From the NCBI RefSeq assembly GCF_022230955.1, contig NZ_JAKKFI010000050.1, positions 95,238-159,237 of the forward strand: DNA of 64,000 nt, in the 5' to 3' direction. The translations under genes were made by a program, and so were the position numbers. How positions within the stretch are numbered: the first letter of the stretch is position 1; the number at the start of each line of letters is the position of its first letter. This DNA comes from Micromonospora cabrerizensis (GTDB lineage: Bacteria > Actinomycetota > Actinomycetes > Mycobacteriales > Micromonosporaceae). Below, piece after piece: positions 44,894 through 53,083 of this stretch. Under the pieces are notes generated by a model. It was not told where the DNA came from. It worked only from the letters and a program-made list of their open reading frames with translations, and made no database searches.

Positions 44894-44926
44894 TGGCCCG
44901 CCGTCCGTCACCCGGACGGCGGGCCA
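44894..44926. terminator. Hairpin terminator after the GDPD gene
   Basis: Perfect 14-bp stem TGGCCCGCCGTCCG (44894-44907) with complement (44913-44926) and a 5-nt loop, about 100 bp past the stop. Confidence 0.87.
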
Positions 44927-44970
44927 ACGGCACATCCGGGGGTACGCGGCGTCCGCGCCCGGCCACCCGA

Positions 44971-45044
44971 AGATCACGCTGGATCCAGGATGTAGTGGTA
45001 TCGCGGCGATTCCGGGCCACTACAACCTGGATCGAGCACGATCT
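44971..45044. repeat. Long inverted repeat (family C)
   Basis: 28-bp arms at 44971-44998 and 45017-45044 pair at 24 positions around an 18-nt spacer. The inner 17 bp (GATCCAGGTTGTAGTGG in the right-hand arm's complement) have one mismatch. It lies in the 525-bp gap between the GDPD gene and the liv-type operon, just beyond the GDPD terminator. The remainder of the gap holds the terminator (44894-44926), this repeat, and the liv promoter region (from about 45180); I see no gene in it. Confidence 0.88.
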
Positions 45045-45185
45045 TGGGCGTGCAGCCCCGGAACCCTGCCGCGACGGTCCCTGCGGTTGACGATCGGGGC
45101 AGATGGGGCGAGGCGACACAGACCTCGGGTGGTCCGTGGGGGTTCAGGCCATCGGGAGCGCCGGCTTTCCGGTGACCGCGCGGCC

Positions 45186-45275
45186 AGTTGTAACCCCCGG
45201 CCACCTCATTCCTGTTACTTGTGTGTTTCTGCCACATAGCTCGTGGGTGACGTCACTTCTAGCGTGAGCCGTCAC
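45186..45275 (+). promoter_or_regulatory. Upstream control region of the liv-type operon
   Basis: On the minus strand GAAAC-6 nt-GTAAC-6 nt-GAGGT (45229-45203) has the 11-bp phasing of actinobacterial GlnR boxes, though only two of the blocks match the consensus well. Further on are a 10-bp palindrome GTGACGTCAC (45247-45256), GTGA-4 nt-TCAC (45264-45275), and a -10-like TAGCGT (45260-45265). A protein-binding role and a promoter near 45270 are likely; nitrogen control is a guess. Confidence 0.4.
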
Positions 45276-45315
45276 GAAGAAGTTCTCTCCCTCCGAGTCC
45301 TCATGTGGAGTCGCA

Positions 45316-46515
45316 ATGACGGTCCGGACGACGCGGCGGGTGTTCCTCTCCGCCGCCACGATGATGGCCGCGGCGCTGGCCGCCACGGCCTGTGGTAGCC
45401 CGCAGGACACCGCCTCCGGCGGCGGCGACAACGCCGCGCCGGTCAAGGTCGGCCTGGTGTACTCCCAGTCGGGTGCGCTGGCCAGCTACGGAAAGCAGTA
45501 CATCGAGGGTTTCAAGGCGGGGCTGGACTTCGCCACCAAGGGCACCGGCAAGGTCGGTGACCGGAAGATCGAGGTGACCGAGGTCGACGACGCGGGCGAC
45601 CCCGCGAAGGCGGTCTCCGCCGCGAAGGACCTGATCGGCAAGGGCACGAAGATCATCGCCGGGTCCACCGCCTCCGGCGTGGCGCTCCAGGTCGCGCCGA
45701 TCGCCGCGCAGAACAAGGTCCTGTTCATCTCCGGTCCGGCCGCCACCGACGCGGTGACCGGCGCGAACAAGTACACGTTCCGCTCCGGCCGGCAGTCCTA
45801 CCAGGACGTGGTGACCGCCAAGTCGTTCATCGGCGACCCGGCCGGCAAGAAGGTCGTGGTCTTCGCCCAGGACGGCGCGTTCGGCGACGCCAACGAGGCA
45901 GCCGTCAAGGCCGTCATCGGCACCGCGGGCGCCAACGTGAGCAGTGTCCGGGCCCCGGCCAGCGCCACCGAGTTCACCCCGTTCGCCAGCCAGATCAAGG
46001 CGGCGAAGCCGGACCTGCTCTTCGTGGCCTGGGCGGGCACCACCGCCCCGGCGATGTGGCAGACCCTCGACCAGCAGGGCGTGCTCTCGTCCACCACTGT
46101 CGTCACCGGCCTGGACATCCGCGCCTCGTGGCAGACCTTCGGCACCGCCGGTGCCAAGATCTCCTTCCTGTCGCACTACTTCGACGGTGCCAGCGACACC
46201 GAGGCCAGCAAGGCGCTGAAGGCCAAGGTCTCCACCATCGACCTGTTCCACCCGGACGGCTTCGCCGCCGCCCAGATGGTGGTCCGCGCGGCGCAGGAGG
46301 GCGGGGACGACGTCGACAAGATGGTCACCGGCCTCGAGGGCTGGAGCTTCGACGGGGTCAAGGGCAAGATGACCATCCGGGCCGCCGACCACGCGCTGCT
46401 CCAGCCGATGTTCCAGGCCAAGCTGACCGGCAGCGGCACCGAGTTCACGGCCACCGCGCAGAAGAGCCTCACCGGTGACGAGACCGCGCCACCGGCCGTG
46501 GCCATGAAGGGCTGA
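45316..46515 (+). CDS. Branched-chain-type ABC transporter substrate-binding lipoprotein
   Basis: 399 residues. The N-terminus TTRRVFLSAATMMAAALAATACGS contains a twin-arginine and a lipobox (Cys about 26). The mature part is a type I periplasmic-binding fold of the LivJ/LivK class: VKVGLVYSQSGALASYGKQYIEGFKAGLDFA, RKIEVTEVDDAGDPAKAVSAAKDLI, IIAGSTASGVALQVAPIAAQNKVLFISGPAA. It begins a five-gene importer operon, 3 bp before livG. Homologues bind branched-chain amino acids, amides, urea or aromatic acids; the ligand cannot be assigned from sequence. Confidence 0.93.
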   Translation: MTVRTTRRVFLSAATMMAAALAATACGSPQDTASGGGDNAAPVKVGLVYSQSGALASYGKQYIEGFKAGLDFATKGTGKVGDRKIEVTEVDDAGDPAKAVSAAKDLIGKGTKIIAGSTASGVALQVAPIAAQNKVLFISGPAATDAVTGANKYTFRSGRQSYQDVVTAKSFIGDPAGKKVVVFAQDGAFGDANEAAVKAVIGTAGANVSSVRAPASATEFTPFASQIKAAKPDLLFVAWAGTTAPAMWQTLDQQGVLSSTTVVTGLDIRASWQTFGTAGAKISFLSHYFDGASDTEASKALKAKVSTIDLFHPDGFAAAQMVVRAAQEGGDDVDKMVTGLEGWSFDGVKGKMTIRAADHALLQPMFQAKLTGSGTEFTATAQKSLTGDETAPPAVAMKG

Positions 46516-46518
46516 CCC

Positions 46519-47262
46519 ATGCTCGCCACCCGCGGTCTGACCTGGCGGATCGGTGAGGTCGCCATCGTCGACAGCGTCTACCTCGACCTCGCGCCCGGGG
46601 AGTTCCTGGGCGTGATCGGGCCGAACGGCGCCGGCAAGACCTCACTGTTCAACCTGATCACTGGCCTGCGCCGGGCCACGGAAGGCCGGGTCGTTCTGGA
46701 CGGTCAGGACATCGGGGCGCTCCCGCCGCACCGGCGGGCACGCCTCGGCCTGGGCCGTACCTTCCAGGCGTCCTCGGTCTTCGGCTCGCTCAGCGTCCGG
46801 GAGAACGTCCGGCTCGCCGTGCAGGCGCACCGCGGGGGCTCGATGGCACTGTGGCGGCGGGCGGCGGCCGACCGGGAGGTCGCCGCCGCCGCCGACGCGG
46901 CGCTCGACCGGGTCGGCCTCGCCCACCGGGGTACGGCACTCGCCGGCACCCTGGCCCACGGCGAGAAGCGCAAGCTGGAGATCGCCCTGCTGCTCGCCGG
47001 TGAACCACGGGTGATGCTGTTGGACGAACCGATGGCCGGCGTCAGCGCCGAGGACATCCCCGAACTGGTGGCCGTCATCAAGTCACTGACCGGGGACAGC
47101 GGCCGGGCGGTGCTGATGGTCGAGCACCACATGGACGTCATCCTGGAGCTGGCCGACCGGATCGCCGTCATGCACCACGGCGCGCTGCTGGCCTGCGACA
47201 CCCCGGAGACGGTGATGGCCAACCCCACGGTGCAAGAGGCCTACCTGGGGGAGTCGCTGTGA
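46519..47262 (+). CDS. livG: ABC transporter ATPase LivG type
   Basis: 247 residues. Walker [13 protein letters not shown]-loop within [16 protein letters not shown], signature [15 protein letters not shown] (variant of LSHGEQR), Walker [16 protein letters not shown], and H-loop VEHHMD. The long insert between Q-loop and signature and the ending [20 protein letters not shown] are typical of LivG. It powers import with LivF. Its stop overlaps the livF GTG by 4 bp. The gene symbol denotes family, not proven substrate. Confidence 0.93.
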   Translation: MLATRGLTWRIGEVAIVDSVYLDLAPGEFLGVIGPNGAGKTSLFNLITGLRRATEGRVVLDGQDIGALPPHRRARLGLGRTFQASSVFGSLSVRENVRLAVQAHRGGSMALWRRAAADREVAAAADAALDRVGLAHRGTALAGTLAHGEKRKLEIALLLAGEPRVMLLDEPMAGVSAEDIPELVAVIKSLTGDSGRAVLMVEHHMDVILELADRIAVMHHGALLACDTPETVMANPTVQEAYLGESL

Positions 47263-48098
47263 GCGCGAGGAGTGAGCCGGGTTTGCGAGCCCCGCAGTCG
47301 CGAACGGAAGCGGCCCTGATGGAACCAGTTCTCACCGTGGAGGACCTGTCGGTCCGGATCTCCGGGCTGCACATCCTCCAGGGGGTGTCCTTCGCGGTCG
47401 CCCCGACCGGCGTGACCGTCCTGCTCGGCCGCAACGGCGTCGGCAAGACCACCACGCTGCGCGCGATCGTCGGCCTCACCCCACCCGCGGGGGAGGTCCG
47501 CGGCACCATCCGGATGGGTGCGCAGAGCCTGCTGGCCCAGCCCACGCACCGGCTGGTCCGCGGTGGGCTCGGCTACGTCCCCGAGGACCGCTGTGTGTTC
47601 GCCGGCCTCACCGTCGCCGAGAACCTGCGGCTCGCCGAGCGGCGCGGCACCACCCCGGCGTACGACAAGGTTTTCGCGCTCTTCCCGGAGCTGGACCGGC
47701 GCGGACGGCAACGGGCGGGTTCGCTCTCCGGTGGGCAGCAGCAGATGCTCGCGATCGGGCGGGTGCTGCTCAACGACAACCGGCTGCTGCTGGTCGACGA
47801 GCCGACCAAGGGGTTGGCGCCGAAGGTGGTGACCGAGGTGGCCGAGGTGTTGGAACGGGTCGCGGAGTCGGTGCCGGTGCTGCTCGTCGAGCAGAACCTG
47901 GCCGTCGTACGCCGACTGGCCCGCGACGCGGTGGTGCTGGCCGCCGGCAAGGTGGCCTGGACCGGCGACGCCCGTGAGTTGTTGTTGGAGACGGCGCTGA
48001 CCAAGTCGTTGCTGGGTGTGGGCTCCGCGGAGGCGGCCACGCCGAGCGCGAGGAGTGAGCTTGCGAGCCCCGCAGTCGCGAGGGAGGACCAGCTCTGA
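47259..48098 (+). CDS. livF: ABC transporter ATPase LivF type, with repeat-encoded termini
   Basis: 279 residues if started at GTG 47259 (coupled to livG by GTGA); ATG 47319 would omit the first 20. The ATPase core from residue 21 has Walker A GRNGVGKTTTL, Q-loop GLGYVPEDRCVF, signature LSGGQQQMLAIGR, Walker B LLLVDEPTKGLAP and H-loop LVEQNLA, as in LivF. Residues 2-17 ([16 protein letters not shown]) and the C-terminal SARSELASPAVARED are encoded by two copies of one 38-43 bp repeat (47261-47308, 48044-48081), read in different frames after an indel. Family members lack these ends. Confidence 0.92.
   Translation: MSARSEPGLRAPQSRTEAALMEPVLTVEDLSVRISGLHILQGVSFAVAPTGVTVLLGRNGVGKTTTLRAIVGLTPPAGEVRGTIRMGAQSLLAQPTHRLVRGGLGYVPEDRCVFAGLTVAENLRLAERRGTTPAYDKVFALFPELDRRGRQRAGSLSGGQQQMLAIGRVLLNDNRLLLVDEPTKGLAPKVVTEVAEVLERVAESVPVLLVEQNLAVVRRLARDAVVLAAGKVAWTGDARELLLETALTKSLLGVGSAEAATPSARSELASPAVAREDQL
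47261..47308 (+). repeat. Coding-compatible junction repeat, copy 1
   Basis: GAGCGCGAGGAGTGAGC, a 5-nt insert CGGGT, then TTGCGAGCCCCGCAGTCGCG and a variable end. It lies at the livG/livF junction and supplies a possible ribosome site (GAGGAG) and the first codons of livF. Identical to copy 2 over 38 positions apart from the insert. Confidence 0.85.
48044..48081 (+). repeat. Coding-compatible junction repeat, copy 2
   Basis: GAGCGCGAGGAGTGAGC followed directly by TTGCGAGCCCCGCAGTCGCG and A, at the livF/livH junction, encoding the last residues of LivF. It lies 14 bp before GGGAGGACC, part of the livH ribosome site region. Confidence 0.85.
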
Positions 48099-48988
48099 TG
48101 GGGACCGTGATTCTGTTGGCGTTGACCGGACTGGGCCTGGCGGCGCTGTACTTCCTGGTCGCATCCGGCCTGTCCCTGGTCTTCGGTCTGGCCGACGTGC
48201 TCAACTTCGCGCACGGGCTGTTCCTCGGCGTGGGCGCGTACGGCACCTGGTGGGCGGCGGGCAACCTGCCGGGCGCGGGCTCCGACGGGTTCGGTTTCGT
48301 GTTCGCGGTCGCCTTCGGGGTGGCCGCCGGCACGCTGGTCGCGATCCTGGTCGAGCTGGTGCTGATCCGCCCGCTGTACTCCCGCACCATCGAGCAGGTG
48401 CTGGTGACCGTCGGGCTGTCCCTGGCCGGGGTGGCGTTGTTGCAGGCCACCTGGGGTGCCGACGCCCGCCCGTTCCCGCGCCCCGACTGGACTCGGCAGG
48501 TGACCGGGATCCTCGGCGCCCAGGTGCCCAACGGCGGCCTGCTGCTGATCATCGCGGCGGTGCTGGTGCTCGGCGCGATCCTGGCGTTCCTGCGCTGGAC
48601 CCGGTACGGCCTGGTGATCCGGGCCGGGGTGGAGAACCGGGAGATGGTGACCGCCCTCGGCATCGACGTGCGCAAGGCGTTCACGCTGGTCTTCGCGATC
48701 GGCGGGGCGGCCGCCGCGCTCGCCGGTGCGCTCGGCGGGGTCTACTTCGGCACCGTATCGCCCGGTCAGGGCGGCTCGCTGCTGATCTTCGCGTTCATCG
48801 TGGTGGTGATCGGCGGGATGGGCTCGGTGGTCGGCTCCGCGTACGCGGCGGTCGTGGTCGGCCTGGTGCAGCAGTTCGTCAACTACTACGGCACGTCCGG
48901 GCTGGGCGACATCTGCGTGGTCGGGCTGCTGGCCGTGGTGCTGCTGCTGCGCCCGCAGGGCATCGCCGGAAAGGTGGCAACGGCATGA
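48098..48988 (+). CDS. livH: Branched-chain-type ABC permease LivH
   Basis: 296 residues, ATG sharing one base with the livF stop (TGATG). About eight membrane segments; opening LLALTGLGLAALYFLVASGLSLVFGLADVLNFAHGLFLGVGAYG is the LivH hallmark (GLxLIFGVxxxxNFAHG). The EAA-like loop is GLVIRAGVENREMVTALGIDVRKAF. Forms the channel with LivM. Confidence 0.93.
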   Translation: MGTVILLALTGLGLAALYFLVASGLSLVFGLADVLNFAHGLFLGVGAYGTWWAAGNLPGAGSDGFGFVFAVAFGVAAGTLVAILVELVLIRPLYSRTIEQVLVTVGLSLAGVALLQATWGADARPFPRPDWTRQVTGILGAQVPNGGLLLIIAAVLVLGAILAFLRWTRYGLVIRAGVENREMVTALGIDVRKAFTLVFAIGGAAAALAGALGGVYFGTVSPGQGGSLLIFAFIVVVIGGMGSVVGSAYAAVVVGLVQQFVNYYGTSGLGDICVVGLLAVVLLLRPQGIAGKVATA

Positions 48989-50094
48989 CAGTGATCGACG
49001 CGCCCCCCGCGCAGGTGCCCGACGAGTTGACCCCGCAGCGGGGGCGGTGGCACCGGGTCCGCCCGTTCCTGCCACTGGTCGCGCTGGTCGTCTTGGCGAT
49101 CCTGCCGTACTCGACGATGTCCCTGCCGGGGATCTTCGAGGGGCCGGTCAACTCGCCCGGCACCCTGCAACTGCTCGCCATCTGCCTGATCTTCGGTGGT
49201 CTGGCGGCCGGGTACGACCTGCTCTTCGGCCGGACCGGAATGCTCTCCTTCGGGCACGCGCTGTACTTCGCCGCCGGTGTGTACGGCACCGACATCCTCA
49301 TCACCCGGGCCGGTCTGCCGCTGTGGCAGGCGGCGTTGCTGACCATCACCGGCGGGACGATCCTCGCCGCGTTGCTCGGCGCGGTGGCGCTGCGAACCGT
49401 GGGTATCGCGTTCGCCATGGTCACGCTCGCCTTTGCTCAGGTCGGCGCGATCCTGGTGGCCCGCGACTTCGGCGGGCTCACCGGTGGCGAGGAGGGTCTG
49501 CCGCTGGACGTGTCCGGCCTGCCCGCCGGGCTGGTGGGGGTGACCAACACGGTCAACCTGTACTGGCTGGCGCTCGCGTACCTGACGCTGGTGGTCTTCG
49601 TGGTGCACCGGGTGAGCGGTTCCCCGACCGGTCGGGTGCTCGCCGGGCTCCGTGACGACGAGCGGCGGATCGGTGTGCTCGGGCTGGACCCGTACCGCTA
49701 CAAGCTGGTGGCGTTCACCCTGGCCGGTGGGCTGGCGTCGGCGGGCGGGGTGGTCTACGTCCTGATCGTCGGCGGAGCGTCGCCGCACATCACGTCCTCC
49801 GAACTGACCCTGTCGCTGCTGGTGATGGTGGTGCTCGGCGGGCCGGGCACCCGGTGGGGGCCGGTGCTCGGCGGCGTGCTCTACATGTACCTGGACCACC
49901 GGCTCACCGCGTTCGGTACGAGCGACGCGGTGGACAGCCTGCCGGCCGTCCTCAGCCACCCGCTGAGCCAGCCGCTGTTCGTCCTGGGCACGGTCTTCAT
50001 CCTGGCCGTCTACTTCTTCCCCGGAGGCCTGACGAGCCTGGCCCCCCGAATAGCCCACCTGACCCGCTCCCTCCGCCCCCGCCCCCCACGCTGA
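48985..50094 (+). CDS. livM: Branched-chain-type ABC permease LivM
   Basis: 369 residues from ATG 48985 (MTVIDAPPAQ), overlapping the livH stop by 4 bp. A 25-residue cytoplasmic N-terminus, then about nine membrane segments. Characteristic motifs: LIFGGLAAGYDLLFGRTGMLSFGHALYFAAGVYG, and the loop VLAGLRDDERRIGVLGLDPYRYKLVAFTLAG that docks the ATPase, followed by LVMVVLGGPGTRWGPVLGG. Last gene of the importer operon; ends at a C-rich tract and a family A palindrome. Confidence 0.93.
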   Translation: MTVIDAPPAQVPDELTPQRGRWHRVRPFLPLVALVVLAILPYSTMSLPGIFEGPVNSPGTLQLLAICLIFGGLAAGYDLLFGRTGMLSFGHALYFAAGVYGTDILITRAGLPLWQAALLTITGGTILAALLGAVALRTVGIAFAMVTLAFAQVGAILVARDFGGLTGGEEGLPLDVSGLPAGLVGVTNTVNLYWLALAYLTLVVFVVHRVSGSPTGRVLAGLRDDERRIGVLGLDPYRYKLVAFTLAGGLASAGGVVYVLIVGGASPHITSSELTLSLLVMVVLGGPGTRWGPVLGGVLYMYLDHRLTAFGTSDAVDSLPAVLSHPLSQPLFVLGTVFILAVYFFPGGLTSLAPRIAHLTRSLRPRPPR

Positions 50095-50140
50095 CCCCCC
50101 TGACCCCCCCTTGACCCCCTGACCCCCCCTTGACCCCTTC

Positions 50141-50211
50141 ACTCCGTCGATCATGAAGTTATGGCCACGACACGCCGTGGCGGATGTCGATAACTTCATG
50201 ATCGACGGAGT
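50141..50211. repeat. Palindromic repeat family A, copy 2
   Basis: Perfect 22-bp arms (50141-50162 and 50190-50211) around a 27-nt spacer. The arms contain TCGATCATGAAGTTAT, differing from copies 1 and 3 by one base (TCGATC versus TTGATC), and that change is matched in both arms, so complementarity is preserved. Inside the spacer a second 6-bp stem (GCCACG/CGTGGC) flanks ACACGC. To the left lies a 19-nt unit repeated twice (50100-50118, 50119-50137), rich in TGACCCC. Between convergent livM and the lipoprotein gene. Confidence 0.93.
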
Positions 50212-50212
50212 T

Positions 50213-50242
50213 GGGCGGCGGCCCCCCGTGTGGCCGCCGCCC
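50213..50242. terminator. Hairpin terminator of the lipoprotein gene
   Basis: Perfect 11-bp stem GGGCGGCGGCC (50213-50223) with complement (50232-50242) and 8-nt loop, starting 14 bp past the minus-strand stop and directly abutting the family A element. Confidence 0.8.
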
Positions 50243-50255
50243 TTTCGCGTCCTGG

Positions 50256-51074
50256 TCAGCTGTTGAGCATCTCGTAGGCCATCGCTGGGGCCTTGGTTGC
50301 TGTGGCGCCGGTTGGCGCGCTGATCTTCGGCGTGGTGCCGTAGCCGGCGTAGGTGACCACGTAGTCGTACGCCTTCGCCTTGCCGGCGGCCGGGATCTTC
50401 AGCGTCAGCGAGGTCAGGTGCTTGTCCGCGTCGACGACTGCGGTGAACGGCACCGTCCTGGCAGCTTCGCCGAGCGCTGCCGCCTCCCCGTCCTCCAGCA
50501 CCTGGGCCGCGTTGCCGGCGCTCACGTCGACGACCCCGACGTACTGCCCCGGGCTCTGCTCCTTGACCGAGGTGGCCGCCTCGATGAGCGGGCCGGCGTT
50601 GCCCTGGTCCGCACCGTCGTAGGCCGGGATGTCGCTGCCGGTCAGCTTCGTGCGGTCCAGCTTCATCCACTTGTCCGGGAACTTCGGCAGGCCCGGCTGG
50701 CCGCTGAACTTCGCCTTCAGCCAGACCTCCTCGCCGATGAGCAGGAACGACATCTTCGTGGTGATGCCGTCGGAGTCCGGCGCGCCACTGGTGGTGAGCT
50801 CGACCGCCTTCGAAGACGGGTCGACCCGTCCGCTGTGCGTGTTGGAGGAGTCCTTGCCGCTGAACGTGAACGTTCCCTCGGTGCCGTCCGGAACGGCGTC
50901 GAGGAGCGCCTGCTTCGGGTCGACGGTCGGGCTGGCGCTCGGGCCGCTCTGCGGTGCCGAGGCCGGCTCGCTCTTGGGCCCGCACCCACCGAGGAGGGTG
51001 GTCGTCGCCAGCATGGCGGCGACCGCGCCGACCGTCCGTCGGATGGTGCCCGCGCTGCCCATTGCCTGTGTCAT
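50256..51074 (-). CDS. LppX/LprG-like lipoprotein
   Basis: Start at ATG 51074 (MTQAMGSAGTIRRTV); 272 residues. The lipoprotein signal ends TTTLLGGCGPK (Cys about residue 31). The rest resembles the LppX_LprAFG family, with LLDAVPDGTEGTFTFSGKDSSN, the EEVWLKAKF strand region and a C-terminal LTLKIPAAGKAKAYDYVVTYAGYG. Members form an open beta-half-barrel that carries lipids or glycolipids between membrane and wall. Isolated gene, divergent from the SARP-like regulator by 143 bp, and possibly regulated by it. Confidence 0.82.
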   Translation of the reverse strand: MTQAMGSAGTIRRTVGAVAAMLATTTLLGGCGPKSEPASAPQSGPSASPTVDPKQALLDAVPDGTEGTFTFSGKDSSNTHSGRVDPSSKAVELTTSGAPDSDGITTKMSFLLIGEEVWLKAKFSGQPGLPKFPDKWMKLDRTKLTGSDIPAYDGADQGNAGPLIEAATSVKEQSPGQYVGVVDVSAGNAAQVLEDGEAAALGEAARTVPFTAVVDADKHLTSLTLKIPAAGKAKAYDYVVTYAGYGTTPKISAPTGATATKAPAMAYEMLNS

Positions 51075-51217
51075 CACATTTCTCTTTCTCGCTGCGTGGC
51101 TTGTGCCGATGACCATGGTTCCGGTGCCCACGGCGGTACGGCTGCCGATATGCTGCCGTCCGGCTGCCGGGCACTGCCGTCCGGCGATCGTCGGGGGTGT
51201 CAGGAGCGGAAACTCGC

Positions 51218-53044
51218 ATGTCAGGAACGCTGCGTTTCGAGATCCTCGGGCCTCAGCGGGCCTGGTATGCCGACCGTGAGATCGACCTCGGTCCCGGCAA
51301 ACAGCGCGCGGTGTTGGCCGTGCTGCTGCTCTCCACGGGTCGTCCGGTGGCAACCGGGCAGATCGTCGAGGCGGTCTGGCCGGACGATCCGCCCGCGAAC
51401 GGCCCCAACGTGGTGCAGAAGTACGTCGCCGGGCTGCGCCGGGTGCTGGAGCCGGACCGGTCACCGCGTACGCCGGGGCAGGTGCTCAGCCTGACCGACG
51501 CCGGCTACCTGCTGCGGGTGGATCCCGAGGCGGTGGACGCGGTCCGTTTCGAGCGGGGCGTCCAGGCTGCCCGACGCCGGCACGAGCCCGGCCGTACGGA
51601 GCAGACACTGGCCGAGCTGACCGCCGCACTGGACCTGTGGCGCGGAGAGCCGTTCACCGGCTTTTCCGGGGGAGTGTTCGAGGCCGCCCGGCACCGCCTG
51701 GTGGAGTTGCGGGCCGTCGCCCTGGAGACCCGCGCGGAACTGAAACTGGACAGCGGGCGGCACCGCGAGCTGGTCGGCGAGTTGGTCGAGTTGGTGGCCG
51801 AGTTCCCGGTCCGGGAGCGGCTGCGCCACCAGTACATGCTGGCGCTGTACCGCAGCGGACGGCAGGCCGAGGCGTTGGCCGCGTACCGGGACATCGACAG
51901 CCTGCTCCGGGAGGAGTACGGCATCGGGCCCGGCGAGGCGCTCCGCGAGTTGCACGGGCGGATCCTGCGTGCCGACCCGACCCTCACCGCCGGCGTCTCG
52001 GAAACAGGGTGGCCCGCCTCGGCTCACACGGACGGCACGGTGCCGGCGCAACCGTCCGCCGATCCTCACCCGGCGCCCACCAACCCGACCGCGCCGCCCG
52101 CCGCATCACCACCCGCCCAGGCCCTTCCGGCCCAGGCGTCGACCCCACCGCCCCAGGGGACCCCACCGGCCCAGGCCCCGGGCCCGTCGCCCCAAGCGTC
52201 GCCTCCGCCGTTTCAGGCGGCCGTTCCGCCGTACGCGGATCTCCCCTCGCCGCTGTACCCCGCACGGCCCGGCCTGCCCGCCGGGCCGCCGTCCCCGTTC
52301 GCGGTCGACCAGCCGCGCCGGGAGCGGCACCCGCTGCCGACGTGGGTGAGCACCACGGCCACCGTCGCCGGCACCCTCCTGCCACTGCTCTCGTTCGGCA
52401 CCGGCACCTGGCTGGTGATGCTGGCGTACGCGGTGCGGCGCCGCAGTCGACGGCTCGGCCTCGCGGCCGTCGGCTATCTCCTCACCGCGGTGTTGCTGGT
52501 CTTCATGATCGCCACCGACGACCTGGAGAAGGAGGACTCGGCGGCCGAGGCGTTCTTCGGGCTCGGCGTGATCGGCCTCTGCTGGCTGGTGGGCGCCCTG
52601 CACGTGGTCCTGCTCAACCGGTGGGTCTGGGAGCGGGTCACCGGCCGGCCGCAGGCGGTCCAGGCACGTGACGAGGAGCGCCGGGTGCGCCGCCAGCAGG
52701 CGCGCAACCTGCTGCACCGCTATCCCTCGGCGCGTCTGGAGTTCGCGATCGGCCGGCCCGACCTGCCCCGCGCCTTCGACGACGGCGGGCTCGTCGACGT
52801 CAACGCCGTACCCGACCACGTGCTCGCCACACTGCCCTGGCTCACCGACGCGCAACGCCGGCAGGTGGCGATGGACCGGTGGGTGCGCGGCCCGTACGCG
52901 TCGATGGAGGAGCTGGCCGGGCGCTGCCCACTGCCCCCCGAGGTTGTCGACGCGCTCCGCGGCGTCCTGCTCTTCCTGCCGCCGCCCGTTGCTCCGGCGG
53001 ACACGCCGGCGGCGGTGGAGACGGGGCCCACCGGGCCCCGCTGA
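51218..53044 (+). CDS. Membrane-tethered SARP/BTAD regulator with C-terminal HhH-like domain
   Basis: Start at ATG 51218; the GTG at 51197 would add seven residues. 608 residues. The N-terminal OmpR-type winged helix (LRFEILGPQRAWYADREIDLGPGKQRAVLAVLLL...VQKYVAGLRRVLEP) and BTAD (about 95-245) are as in AfsR/EmbR-type SARPs. There is no ATPase. A 110-residue Pro/Ala/Gln-rich linker leads to three hydrophobic segments (about 373-475), and the final part has LVDVNAVPDHVLATLPWLTDAQRRQVAMDR, a ComEA-like helix-hairpin-helix pattern. SARPs are normally soluble, so this arrangement is unusual and suggests membrane-linked control. Confidence 0.85.
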   Translation: MSGTLRFEILGPQRAWYADREIDLGPGKQRAVLAVLLLSTGRPVATGQIVEAVWPDDPPANGPNVVQKYVAGLRRVLEPDRSPRTPGQVLSLTDAGYLLRVDPEAVDAVRFERGVQAARRRHEPGRTEQTLAELTAALDLWRGEPFTGFSGGVFEAARHRLVELRAVALETRAELKLDSGRHRELVGELVELVAEFPVRERLRHQYMLALYRSGRQAEALAAYRDIDSLLREEYGIGPGEALRELHGRILRADPTLTAGVSETGWPASAHTDGTVPAQPSADPHPAPTNPTAPPAASPPAQALPAQASTPPPQGTPPAQAPGPSPQASPPPFQAAVPPYADLPSPLYPARPGLPAGPPSPFAVDQPRRERHPLPTWVSTTATVAGTLLPLLSFGTGTWLVMLAYAVRRRSRRLGLAAVGYLLTAVLLVFMIATDDLEKEDSAAEAFFGLGVIGLCWLVGALHVVLLNRWVWERVTGRPQAVQARDEERRVRRQQARNLLHRYPSARLEFAIGRPDLPRAFDDGGLVDVNAVPDHVLATLPWLTDAQRRQVAMDRWVRGPYASMEELAGRCPLPPEVVDALRGVLLFLPPPVAPADTPAAVETGPTGPR

Positions 53045-53083
53045 TCGTGGGGGTTCGCCAGCGTGGGCTGGTAGAAATGCCGG

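Noticed and set aside
44974..45237. 87-codon minus-strand reading frame in the GDPD-liv gap
   Set aside because: It runs through the family C inverted repeat and the liv promoter region, has no ribosome site and no protein-like pattern.
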